A stretch of 64,000 nucleotides of DNA from Marinomonas sp. KMM3893 (GCF_004352855.1 NZ_SJSC01000001.1:1-64000), one strand, 5' to 3'. Positions 18,116 to 25,264 are shown, counted from the first letter of the stretch. The notes: a model not told the origin generated them from the letters alone. Translations and numbers: made by a program.

Positions 18116-18132
18116 GTAGCGCGTTGCGCAAC
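18116..18132 (-). promoter_or_regulatory. higBA promoter/operator
   Basis: On the minus strand TACACT (-10-like) lies about 10 bases before ATG 18105, and the perfect palindrome GTTGCGCAAC (18123-18132) sits just upstream within the promoter. Palindromes overlapping the promoter are the usual HigA/HigBA binding sites. The transcript would be nearly leaderless. Confidence 0.45.
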
Positions 18133-18307
18133 AGGTGTACAGAAGGAACATAACGAGGCTATAGAATTACTCCAACAGCCAAATTTAATTAAAAACCGAG
18201 TCGTTGAGCTCAACCCTAAGCGCTTTTCAGGCTCTAGGTAATGCATCTCGACCCCATAAAAAGGCTATTTTTCTATATGAAGAGTAACTCTACAGCCCCA
18301 ATGCCCT

Positions 18308-18386
18308 GTTAAGAAGTGAGAATTCGTTGGCTAAATTTTCTGAGTGAAGCGAATCCGAGCCAACTGTTACGAATCCGACTTTAACG
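18308..18386 (-). repeat. attC-like imperfect palindrome 2
   Basis: GTTAAGAAGTGAGAATTCG then TTGGCT (to 18332) pairs imperfectly with AGCCAACTG...CGAATCCGACTTTAAC (18358-18385). The 79-bp span fits attC length and the site lies between two cassette genes. However, the outer cores read GTTA...TAAC rather than TAAC...GTTA as in the other sites, so this is degenerate or another palindrome. Confidence 0.35.
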
Positions 18387-18399
18387 ACTTGTATGCATT

Positions 18400-19098
18400 T
18401 TATTGAACACTTATATTTAAAGAAACACTATTTTTTATATCACTAACTATTTGTTTTGGGGCAATAATAAAAAGCAACATTTCAACTAAATATGGGGTTC
18501 TATTTTTATAAATTTTTAATGAAAACTCTTTCATTAAATTACAATATTCATGATATGCAGTTTTGTGACTTTTCCATGTATATGACTTCCCAGATAAATT
18601 GAGTATTGTAGAAAATTCATATTTAGCTAAATCAGAACTCCTACCCGAAGGTTGAGGGTAAAATTCAGTTTGATTTGTATATTTAAATAATAACCAATTA
18701 AGAGCATAAATCACTCTAGAGTCATAAATTGCATACTGTCTATGATCTAGGAATGATGCTACTTTGGAAGTTGAAGAAATGATACTAAAAGTAGGTTTCG
18801 TCAGAATACCTTTTTCTAATTCTGAATCTAATTTATTCAATATGAGATTGTTACGATCGGTTGCCTTCAAAGATCTTACCCCCCCCCACTTTTGTATGAC
18901 CCAGTATCGATTTTCAAGTGACCTTTCTGATGACAATAGGGTGTGTAGATTTTCTTTCAAAAAGATATTTCTAAGATAAACGTCCGAAATATCATTTGGT
19001 ATTTTCAAAGGACAATCGTCAGGAATATTCCACTCAAAATTCTCTTTAAGGAGGGTATCATTTGCGTACTTTTGAAGCACATTTATTAAAGTGTCCAA
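18400..19098 (-). CDS. Cassette protein of unknown function with IYDSRV motif
   Basis: The 232-residue protein has no signal peptide or membrane segment. The best landmark is SKVASFLDHRQYAIYDSRVIYALNWLL (two short motifs, around residues 112-138), a pattern I associate with helical proteins compared to OGG-type DNA glycosylases; this link is from memory and weak. AT-rich codon use differs from the flanking core genes and suggests transfer. It lies between attC-like sites 2 and 3 as a single-gene cassette. Function unknown; a role in phage defence would fit its neighbours but is not shown. Confidence 0.75.
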   Translation of the reverse strand: MDTLINVLQKYANDTLLKENFEWNIPDDCPLKIPNDISDVYLRNIFLKENLHTLLSSERSLENRYWVIQKWGGVRSLKATDRNNLILNKLDSELEKGILTKPTFSIISSTSKVASFLDHRQYAIYDSRVIYALNWLLFKYTNQTEFYPQPSGRSSDLAKYEFSTILNLSGKSYTWKSHKTAYHEYCNLMKEFSLKIYKNRTPYLVEMLLFIIAPKQIVSDIKNSVSLNISVQ

Positions 19099-19127
19099 TG
19101 AAGTTCAACTCCTCTATGAATGGATGC

Positions 19128-19197
19128 ATAACGCCTTGCTCACCGGAGTCTTGGGAGCGAAGCGAGTAAAATTTCCGTGTGCAGTGACTTGTTAGCA
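19128..19197 (-). repeat. attC site 3
   Basis: GCATAACGCC at 19128-19137 and TTGTTAGCA ending at 19197 are the outer cores. Read on the minus strand the site is GCTAACAAG...AGGCGTTATGC, the form seen in sedentary integron attC sites. Inner arms pair imperfectly across a 70-bp span. It begins three bases after the kwaB-like stop codon. Confidence 0.75.
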
Positions 19198-19199
19198 TG

Positions 19200-20087
19200 C
19201 TAAAGTTCACGCTTAGAATTGGTTAAAAAATCACTACCCGACAATGGGCCTTTGTATATATCTTCTAATAAAAAGTGTAGGACCTCTTTAAGTTCTCTTT
19301 TGCCACGTGGCAATGTGATTTTTCCATTATTAACAGCCACTGGAATATCTGGAAAATTGGCAGCGGCAGTAGATATCTGAGTAACAGTATAGTTGTCTAA
19401 TACACCCGAACTCTTAATAGAATGCGCCATCTTTCTTACTTGCGTATCAGCTTCTGAGATGAAACTCGCAAGATCAGCAATTTCCAATGAAGCATGTTGA
19501 GACATCTGAGTTAAGTCTTCGTCAGTTGCTTCTCTATAAAACTCTGACAGGTCAAAAACCATTCGAGCATTGTGGAAGCTTTTAAATTTCGTTTTATTGC
19601 CTTCAATGATTGCTACTAATTTATTATCAATCGTAAATATGTCATCAGTTGTTTTAACGAACGTATTGCCAGTTTGCATCTTTATTAGAGGAAGCTGGTT
19701 TAGCGAGAGAGCCTGTCTTGATGAAAATTTTTGAACATAAATTTTGGTTTGACCATTTGTAGCTATGCCTGTGAATATTGCTTTTATCGGTTCATTTGAA
19801 AAATTGGAAATATTCACATCAGAAAAAGATGATGCATTTGCATTGATTGCATCCCTCATCAACGTTGATTCACTAATATCATCAATAGTGAGGACTTCAT
19901 TTGTGTCTGGCTTCCAATCACCATTAAAATCCACTTCAGTATCTACTCCCTGCTCAAAGAGCACTCGTTGATTTTCGAATATTTGAATCAGCTCTAATTG
20001 AAGTGGATTATTTACCCTAATTCGTTTAATTTGACAGCTGCCGCTATCATCCTTAATAAATGCGAAAAAATTCTGCTGTGCTGTCAT
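19200..20087 (-). CDS. kwaB: Kiwa defence protein KwaB-like (DUF4868)
   Basis: The 295-residue soluble protein resembles the DUF4868/KwaB family. The C-terminal part IPVAVNNGKITLPRGKREL, LKEVLHFLLEDIYKGPLSG and the ending SDFLTNSKREL match the family pattern I know. The mid-region has KMQTGNTFVKTTDDIFTIDNK. KwaB is the intracellular effector of Kiwa and works with membrane protein KwaA against phages. A small membrane protein gene lies one base upstream, the signature Kiwa arrangement. Slightly shorter than typical KwaB (~315). Carried as a two-gene cassette between attC sites 3 and 4. Confidence 0.82.
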   Translation of the reverse strand: MTAQQNFFAFIKDDSGSCQIKRIRVNNPLQLELIQIFENQRVLFEQGVDTEVDFNGDWKPDTNEVLTIDDISESTLMRDAINANASSFSDVNISNFSNEPIKAIFTGIATNGQTKIYVQKFSSRQALSLNQLPLIKMQTGNTFVKTTDDIFTIDNKLVAIIEGNKTKFKSFHNARMVFDLSEFYREATDEDLTQMSQHASLEIADLASFISEADTQVRKMAHSIKSSGVLDNYTVTQISTAAANFPDIPVAVNNGKITLPRGKRELKEVLHFLLEDIYKGPLSGSDFLTNSKREL

Positions 20088-20088
20088 T

Positions 20089-20613
20089 TTATTCCTCTAC
20101 ATCGATAACTATATATTCTGTTAACTGAGCCACCGTTAAAGGTTGGCTAGCATGTCTAAGTTCTTTTTTTGTGATAAGTACATAAGTTACCCCCTCTGGC
20201 GTACCTACTTTATAAAAATGCCATTTCATGATGCCCAAAAGAGGATTGAAGTGATAGCTATATCCAGTACTGGTTATCACTGCAAATATTAATAATGTCG
20301 GAATCCAAACTGTCCAGTTTAGTGCTGTAAAACTTGCGGTAAAAAGAGGAAGCAAATATAAAAGAAGAAAGCCCATATTCTCACGATCAGCAGCTTCAAC
20401 AGTCGCTACAGTAAAATTGAAGCGTTCTAGATTTTTCTTTGCATAGCGAAGTATCCAGATGCAAACGAGTACTAAAGATAATGAAGCGGCAATAGCCAAG
20501 CTTGCAAATGTTTTTTCGCCATCAAACCACGCCACCCACGCATAAGTAAAGCCTACTGGTGCTATTGCAGTGCTAGTAAGTAAAATTTTGGCTAGTGTAC
20601 TTAACACATTCAT
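20089..20613 (-). CDS. kwaA: Kiwa defence protein KwaA-like, membrane
   Basis: The 174-residue protein has four hydrophobic segments (about residues 8-28, 36-57, 80-98, 101-121) and a soluble tail with YSYHFNPLLGIMKWHFYKV and GVTYVLITKKELR. KwaA is a four-helix membrane protein that senses phage infection and acts with KwaB. Size, topology and coupling to a DUF4868 gene (one-base gap) support the call more than residue identity, which I cannot measure. Confidence 0.78.
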   Translation of the reverse strand: MNVLSTLAKILLTSTAIAPVGFTYAWVAWFDGEKTFASLAIAASLSLVLVCIWILRYAKKNLERFNFTVATVEAADRENMGFLLLYLLPLFTASFTALNWTVWIPTLLIFAVITSTGYSYHFNPLLGIMKWHFYKVGTPEGVTYVLITKKELRHASQPLTVAQLTEYIVIDVEE

Positions 20614-20632
20614 TCCTTAGCTCGAAGTGCAT

Positions 20633-20737
20633 GCTAACGCCTTAATAACTGGCGTGTAGGTTGGTGTTATTTTTGCACTTTTTCTTTTGCAAAAATGATG
20701 ACAACCGTAATACGTCCAGTTGATTAACTTGTTAGCT
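20633..20737 (-). repeat. attC site 4
   Basis: GCTAACGCC at 20633-20641 and TTGTTAGCT ending at 20737 are the cores of a 105-bp imperfect palindrome with inner TTTTTGCAC...TTTTGCAAAAATGATGACAAC. The TAA stop of the neighbouring AbiJ-like gene (20732-20734) lies inside the site, as is common in true cassettes. Confidence 0.78.
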
Positions 20738-21670
20738 GTATTGTGCTTCGCAGTTAGCTAAAAACAATAAATTGGTTGCAGTTAAATGTAATGTGTAACT
20801 AGCCAAATGCTCAGGAACAGTCGTTATTTCACTACCTTGTCCATGACCTCCCTCTTTGTTTCTTACTGTTGGTATACCACTTTCCATTAATATTCTAACT
20901 GATGAAAATTGGTTTTGAAGATACTCTGGTACTAAATTATTTGCCAGACAACTGTTTATTAATTTTTTGGCTGTATCATTGGGTTTATAACTCCAAGAAT
21001 GCTTGTCGTGAATAGCCTTCATCAGGCTTTCAAATGCTTTAAGACAATCATTTAAACATTCTTTATACCGTTTATGCCTGTAGTGCTCATGAGCAGAAAG
21101 AAACTCATCATTCGCACCAATGTATGATTTATTGCTACCTAGAACATGTAATACTGGCTTTACAGTCTCTGAATGTAAATATTGCGAATCGACCCTGATT
21201 AGCTCACCTGATTCAAATTGATAACCCACACCGGCTTCTTTAAATCGATAATTTAACTCATTAATTGCATCATCACTATTTTGTGAAACTCCAGTAGATT
21301 GCTGAAAACGATATTGTTTCTCCCTAACATGCTTATCAATTATTCTAAAACTCAATTCAATTACATCTAAGCTTTTCTCTACATTATTCTCATTCAAAAA
21401 ACTATCATACACAGCTGCAAAGTGCGATTCTTCATACTGCTTAAGAGAGAATACGCCGTATTCTTTACACAGTACTTTATGGATTTGTCGGTATACTCCA
21501 TTAGTTAGTTCATTATATGAAGTTTCTATACCAATGGTATCTCTAACTATATGAACGATCTGAACTTTTAATTGTTGAGGCAATTTATCATACTGATACA
21601 CATCTGAAACTTCACCTCTCAGTCTCTTTTGTCTTTTAGAAAACAGATCAAATATTGCCATACTATTCAT
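20732..21670 (-). CDS. AbiJ-like protein (AbiJ_NTD4 plus HEPN-type C-terminus)
   Basis: The 312-residue protein begins AIFDLFSKRQKRLRGEV...YDKLPQQLKVQIVHIVRD, the pattern of the STM4504/CBY_0614 family carrying AbiJ N-terminal domain 4. The C-terminal third has KECLNDCLKAFESLMKAIHD and VRNKEGGHGQG, where Arg270 and His276 fit the Rx4-6H motif of HEPN ribonucleases. Proteins of this kind are linked to abortive infection. Single-gene cassette between attC sites 4 and 5; its stop codon is within site 4. MAIFDLF at 21658 is an equally good start. Confidence 0.82.
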   Translation of the reverse strand: MNSMAIFDLFSKRQKRLRGEVSDVYQYDKLPQQLKVQIVHIVRDTIGIETSYNELTNGVYRQIHKVLCKEYGVFSLKQYEESHFAAVYDSFLNENNVEKSLDVIELSFRIIDKHVREKQYRFQQSTGVSQNSDDAINELNYRFKEAGVGYQFESGELIRVDSQYLHSETVKPVLHVLGSNKSYIGANDEFLSAHEHYRHKRYKECLNDCLKAFESLMKAIHDKHSWSYKPNDTAKKLINSCLANNLVPEYLQNQFSSVRILMESGIPTVRNKEGGHGQGSEITTVPEHLASYTLHLTATNLLFLANCEAQYS

Positions 21671-21686
21671 TGAACTCCATTATTCA

Positions 21687-21786
21687 GCTAACGCCCACAT
21701 TAAGCGGACTAAAATTATTTGCCAAACTTGTTGAGGAACGAAACATGGCAAACTGTTTTAGTTCCGTTTAAATTGCCTTGTTATGC
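21687..21786 (-). repeat. attC site 5
   Basis: GCTAACGCCC at 21687-21696 and CTTGTTATGC ending at 21786 are the cores of a 100-bp site. Inner arms GCGGACTAAAATTATTTGCCA and its imperfect complement TGGCAAACTGTTTTAGTTCCG pair. It is the best-looking palindrome of the array. Confidence 0.8.
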
Positions 21787-21812
21787 GTATTTATTCGTTC
21801 GATAAACCTGGA

Positions 21813-21868
21813 TAATAATTAGGGTCAGAGTAAAATTAAATAATAATTAGGGTCAGAGTAAAATTAAA
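21813..21868 (+). repeat. Two perfect 28-bp tandem REP units
   Basis: A 28-bp unit ending GGGTCAGAGTAAAATTAAA occurs twice head to tail at 21813-21840 and 21841-21868 with no difference. The motif is the REP sequence of the adjacent RAYT transposase and reappears at 22658, 22914 and 22998. Confidence 0.9.
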
Positions 21869-21889
21869 TATCAACGAACAAGCCCACAG

Positions 21890-22585
21890 TTACCTTTTAC
21901 GCCAACCTTTTTTTCTTCCTCGCTTTACTTCCGTTTGTCGTTGACCACTTAGTAATTCTATTTCTTCTTTAAATCTATCACTCCCTAACGCCAATCCTTT
22001 GTTTGCTGTTAAACGAATATCTTCTAGTAATTTATCATCTACTTGATACTGAAACATATCTCGATACGTATTACACCGCTCTTCTTTTGTTCGCCCCAAT
22101 GACAAGTAAAGCTCATGCGGTGTCTGTAAATCACTACTGACACCTAAGCCGTTACATCGGTAGCTCGACCAAGAATAATCCGCAGGGTCTTTGACCATAT
22201 CAGCCCTAACTGGATTCAGTTCGATATAACGATACAAATGAAAAAGATAACTTTGGTCTTGTACAAGACAAGACTTAAAGCGCCCTTCCCATAAAGTACC
22301 TGTTCGTTGATAGGTGTAGTTAAAATACCGTACGTATTGACGCCCCAACGATTGCATCATTTTTGAAATGCCAGTTGTATCACTAGGTGTACACAACAAA
22401 TGAACATGATTAGTCATGAACACCCAAGCATGTATCGATACTTCAAATTTTTCGGCGTATTCACCTAGCCAATAAGCATAAGCTTTAATGTCTTCATCGT
22501 GGCCAAAAATAGGCTGACGGTTATTACCGCGTTGAATAATATGCTCAGCATAACCCGGAATTGAAACTCTTGGACGACGTGGCAT
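21890..22585 (-). CDS. REP-associated tyrosine transposase (RAYT, IS200/Y1 type)
   Basis: The 231-residue HUH endonuclease mobilises or maintains REP sequences. The start PRRPRVSIPGYAEHIIQRGNN is diagnostic. The HUH pair is in FMTNHVHLL (~residues 57-65) and the catalytic Tyr in LYRYIELNPVRADM (~115-128). The basic tail KRGRKKGWRKR is usual. All motifs are intact, so it is probably active. Flanking REP copies support it. Confidence 0.93.
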   Translation of the reverse strand: MPRRPRVSIPGYAEHIIQRGNNRQPIFGHDEDIKAYAYWLGEYAEKFEVSIHAWVFMTNHVHLLCTPSDTTGISKMMQSLGRQYVRYFNYTYQRTGTLWEGRFKSCLVQDQSYLFHLYRYIELNPVRADMVKDPADYSWSSYRCNGLGVSSDLQTPHELYLSLGRTKEERCNTYRDMFQYQVDDKLLEDIRLTANKGLALGSDRFKEEIELLSGQRQTEVKRGRKKGWRKR

Positions 22586-22680
22586 GGAGACTCCTTTCTC
22601 TCATACTTTTACGATATCACTAAGGTTAATACGGGGAACTGTTTTCTAGGGAATAAGTTTAATTTAACTCTGACCCCAAT

Positions 22681-22911
22681 CAATATTTTAATTCTGGACA
22701 TGTGGTCATGTAGATTCATTAAATTCCATCGAGCATCCCACTCATCTTTCGGGCATACATCCACGCACAGATAATAAAATTTTAGATAGCACTCAATAAG
22801 ATCTCTCGTAAGAGATGATACTGAACTGTAATCCCCGTGTGCATCATTACCTATTTGATCCGGATTGGGACATAAATGTCCAATTGAATTCGCACAGTTG
22901 CATAATTTCAA
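22681..22911 (-). pseudogene. Cassette gene fragment disrupted by REP/RAYT insertions
   Basis: The frame from ATG 22911 encodes about 76 plausible residues, including SSVSSLTRDLIECYLKFYYL and DEWDARWNLMNLHDHMSRI, a helical pattern. It then runs into the REP at 22658-22680 and reads meaningless residues to a stop at 22609. The upstream end is cut just as sharply: another REP ends the homologous-looking region three to four codons before the Met. I read it as the middle of a former cassette gene, with both ends lost. Family not recognised with confidence. Confidence 0.6.
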
Positions 22912-22913
22912 TA

Positions 22914-23020
22914 ATTGGGGTCAGAGTAAAATTAAGCATCCTCTTCTATTCTTACTAGGTTTTTTCGCTACCTTCTGCCTGTAGCGTATCCCTTTGATTT
23001 AATTTTACTCTGACCCCAAA
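22914..23020 (+). repeat. REP pair, 107-bp MITE-like unit
   Basis: ATTGGGGTCAGAGTAAAATT begins at 22914 and its inverse (AATTTTACTCTGACCCC) ends at 23017-23020, with ~60 bp of unrelated sequence between. This is a second, gene-less unit of the same REP family as the RAYT at 21890, and was probably moved by it. Confidence 0.75.
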
Positions 23021-23022
23021 AT

Positions 23023-23132
23023 TACTAACGCCCGCATAAGCTGCGGAGCATGTTGGACGCTTTTTTGCGTCATTTTCTTTTAAGCAAAAAATCGGACAAT
23101 GTGAGCCGTCAGATTTGATGCGTTTGTTAGGT
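23023..23132 (-). repeat. attC site 6
   Basis: TACTAACGCCCGC starts at 23023 and TTTGTTAGGT ends at 23132; GTTAGGT (23126-23132) is a perfect GTTRRRY core. The 110-bp site has inner arms GGACGCTTTTTTGCGTC and AAGCAAAAAATCGGACAA. It lies 28 bases after the stop codon of the HEPN-type gene. Confidence 0.78.
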
Positions 23133-23159
23133 TATTTTGAATGATTAAAGTTTTATATT

Positions 23160-23945
23160 TCATGACTTTGAAGATTCTTGTTTTGAAAGTATGTGTGAAG
23201 GAAATTTGTAGTTAATAGCGGTTTCGTCGTTAAACGCGGAGCCAATTATTTTGCCAATATCTAATGTTTCCACGAATATAAAAACTACCTCCTTCATGCT
23301 TGCAGGATCGGGGTCAACTTCATGAGCTAATTCTGCTCGCCTATCAGATATTTCTTGATAGTTTTTTATGCATTCGCTGTTTAAAGTGATTTCCAATTTT
23401 GGGAGTATTTCTTTAAGCCTTTTGGTAACCGGAGTACGTTGATATCGAGCTGAATGCTCTTTTATTGCGCTTGACTTAATATTTTCAATTCCTTTTTCTT
23501 GAATTTCTTCTAGCTTGTAATTGGTTTTATCGAACAACTGAATGTTCTTTTCTAAGCTTTTTTCAAAGAGCTGAAACTCATAATCTTCAAGAATTGCGAA
23601 TAGGGTGATTATTGTTTGGCTTGATAGTAAGTGTTCGTGAGCACGTTCCTTAAAATTGATTCCCATAGGAACGCCTCCATTTTCACGAGGTGTTGGATTT
23701 TCACCGCACTCAAATGGAGCAACTATTTTTTGATAATCACTCATGGCCAATATGTATGGGAAATTCCTGTTGATATCCGGCTTGTTGGCAGGTGATGTGA
23801 TATAAGGAGCTTCCTTCCAAGCTTCCTTTTCAGAACCAACATTCTCCCACATCATCATTTTGTATGCGCTTTCGGCTAAGTCATACGTTGAACATGCTTG
23901 AATAACAAAGCGTGTAGCTATTTTGGAAAAAGATTCGAAGTTCAT
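23160..23945 (-). CDS. Cassette protein with HEPN-type RxxxxH motif, family unknown
   Basis: The 261-residue soluble protein is mostly helical. Near residue 203 it has ISDRRAELAHEVDPD, where Arg203 and His208 fit the Rx4H motif of HEPN ribonucleases, set after a long helix as in those folds. No antitoxin-like gene is adjacent. I do not recognise the family. Lower GC than the core genes. Single-gene cassette bounded by attC sites 6 and 7. An RNase role in defence is inferred from motif and neighbourhood. Confidence 0.75.
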   Translation of the reverse strand: MNFESFSKIATRFVIQACSTYDLAESAYKMMMWENVGSEKEAWKEAPYITSPANKPDINRNFPYILAMSDYQKIVAPFECGENPTPRENGGVPMGINFKERAHEHLLSSQTIITLFAILEDYEFQLFEKSLEKNIQLFDKTNYKLEEIQEKGIENIKSSAIKEHSARYQRTPVTKRLKEILPKLEITLNSECIKNYQEISDRRAELAHEVDPDPASMKEVVFIFVETLDIGKIIGSAFNDETAINYKFPSHILSKQESSKS

Positions 23946-23955
23946 CGTTTATGAA

Positions 23956-24106
23956 ACCTAACATTGTAATAGTGCGCACGCGCATTTACACATTTCAAAA
24001 ACTGTCTAAATACCTCTATAACCAACTGAATTTAAAGTGTTTTATAAAGTTATTCATAATATCCAAAATTGGCTAAACGAGCGTGCGCGTTATTACGTTT
24101 ATCCCC
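23956..24106 (-). repeat. Long attC-like palindrome 7, right end of the array
   Basis: ACCTAAC at 23956-23962 is a perfect RYYYAAC core. GTAATAGTGCGCACGC nearby pairs with GCGTGCGCGTTATTAC at 24081-24096 (14 of 16). A clear GTTRRRY core at the right end is missing. At ~150 bp it is longer than the other sites. No further cassette gene is seen to the right. Confidence 0.5.
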
Positions 24107-24542
24107 AGCCTCTTATCTCAGTACTGTGAATCATTAGTCATTGATCTTAAGGTCGTTTTTTATTCTATTCCATTGTAAACACGCAAAAGATAGCTATTCA
24201 AAATGGCTAAATGAGCAAGCAATAAATTCGTTTAAAAATAACCTTTTCTGCTTATTGATTTTTCTATCATGCATTACCTACCTAGCCGCCTTAATGCTGG
24301 CCATTAGAGCCCAGTTGTTGCAATTTTTAATGAGGAAATAGAAAGAAGGTGTTATACGAGGCTTAACCATCCGTTAGTTACTTTGCTTCCATTCCTTTGT
24401 TTACAAAATGTAACGCGAGTTGATTGAGATTACCAGACTGCTTTGCCGTTTTTTGGTTTGTGGTTCTGGTTTGCTCAGAGAGCCAAGAGAAGAACGTAAG
24501 AACAAACATTGGTATTCATCCAGTGCTGCGTCAACATCGCCT

Positions 24543-24636
24543 TGTGAAAGCGCTGCTTTCATCGTCAGATTTCCGTCGTGCCTCCGTTCATACTGACCTA
24601 CGATTGGGTAAGTTCAATTGGTGTTTTCGATGAGGT
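24543..24636 (+). repeat. Dispersed repeat B, copy 1
   Basis: GTGAAAGCGCTGCTTTCATC onward through CCGTCGTGCCTCCGTTCAT to GGTGTTTTCGATGAGG. The same order of motifs occurs at 24800 and 25352. The first part forms a small hairpin (GAAAGC/GCTTTC). Confidence 0.7.
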
Positions 24637-24712
24637 GGGCGGCAGGTGTGAAGAAGTGCCGAAGAGAAACGTCGGTTGGGCTGGTAAATAGCAAGTTTGG
24701 CGGCTACCCGTC

Positions 24713-24784
24713 GGGGTCAAATACCTTTAAAGGCAGCGAATCCAGATATACCAATTCCATAGGATTTTAAAGGGAAATGACCCC
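24713..24784 (+). repeat. REP-like element of a second family, copy 1
   Basis: GGGGTCAAATACCTTTAAA (24713-24731) is inverted as TTTAAAGGGAAATGACCCC (24766-24784) with 34 bases between. It is followed directly by TTAGTCCG, and repeat B begins 16 bases after the element. The palindromic ends differ from the RAYT REPs at 21813. Confidence 0.75.
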
Positions 24785-24799
24785 TTAGTCCGTTGGATG

Positions 24800-24881
24800 C
24801 TTGTGAAAGCGTTGCTTTCATCGTCAGATTCCCGTCGTTCCTCCGTCCATGCAGACCTACGCTCAATCGGTGTTTTCGATG
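24800..24881 (+). repeat. Dispersed repeat B, copy 2
   Basis: Begins CTTGTGAAAGCGTTGCTTTC and ends GGTGTTTTCGATG, with a short deletion in the middle relative to copies 1 and 3. It directly follows a GGGGTCA element. Confidence 0.7.
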
Positions 24882-25174
24882 ATTTATAAAGCTTTGAAGC
24901 TATAAATACCTTAATTCGATGCAACGAAGTTGCGCGACTTGATGACGTTTCTGAGGCAGTGTTTGATGATGTTTCTCCATCTAAAAAGACGCTAAACACC
25001 TTCCTTAAATGATCGACGTGCAAAAGCTTTCCTGTGCTACGAAAAAGATACGCTAAAGGTCTTAAAAGAGACCTTTTGGTTACTTTTGCGGATCTGGGCA
25101 AAAGTTACCCGCTCAGCAGAGCGGAATAAAGGTCAGGTATGCAAAGCGTTTGAATGGAAAGTACAAAAATCGCC

Positions 25175-25193
25175 AACAGGACAGGCATAGTTA
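25175..25193 (+). repeat. 19-bp direct repeat bracketing the cassette region (right copy)
   Basis: AACAGGACAGGCATAGTTA, one mismatch from the copy at 17355-17373, same orientation. The flanking bases diverge on both sides apart from a shared nearby GAGAAA. Confidence 0.45.
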
Positions 25194-25264
25194 GTGCCGA
25201 AGAGAAACAGCAATTGAGCGAGTGATAGTCAAGCAGTGAGGCCGAGGTCAGGTGGTCGCTAGCC

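Larger units (their letters stand above)
21813..22680 (-). mobile_element. RAYT transposon unit bounded by opposed REPs
   Basis: The REP motif GGGTCAGAGTAAAATTAAA points inward on the left (21813-21868) and occurs inverted on the right at 22658-22680. Between them lies one RAYT gene. The unit sits inside an integron cassette, within the remains of another gene. Confidence 0.75.

Noticed and set aside
21813-21868. Possible CRISPR array because of identical 28-bp repeats
   Set aside because: The two repeats are directly adjacent without spacers and match the REP sequences of the neighbouring RAYT; no cas genes.
24141-24341. Plus-strand frame with one hydrophobic stretch next to attC-like site 7
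   Set aside because: It needs a TTG start without a ribosome binding site, opposes the cassette orientation and contains a degenerate attC-like echo.
24424-24633. Plus-strand frame of 69 codons
   Set aside because: It is formed mainly by repeat B copy 1 and has no supporting start site.
24727-25101. Minus-strand frame of 124 codons
   Set aside because: It translates the REP-like and B repeats and a sequence that looks like a dispersed non-coding element; no start signal or protein pattern.
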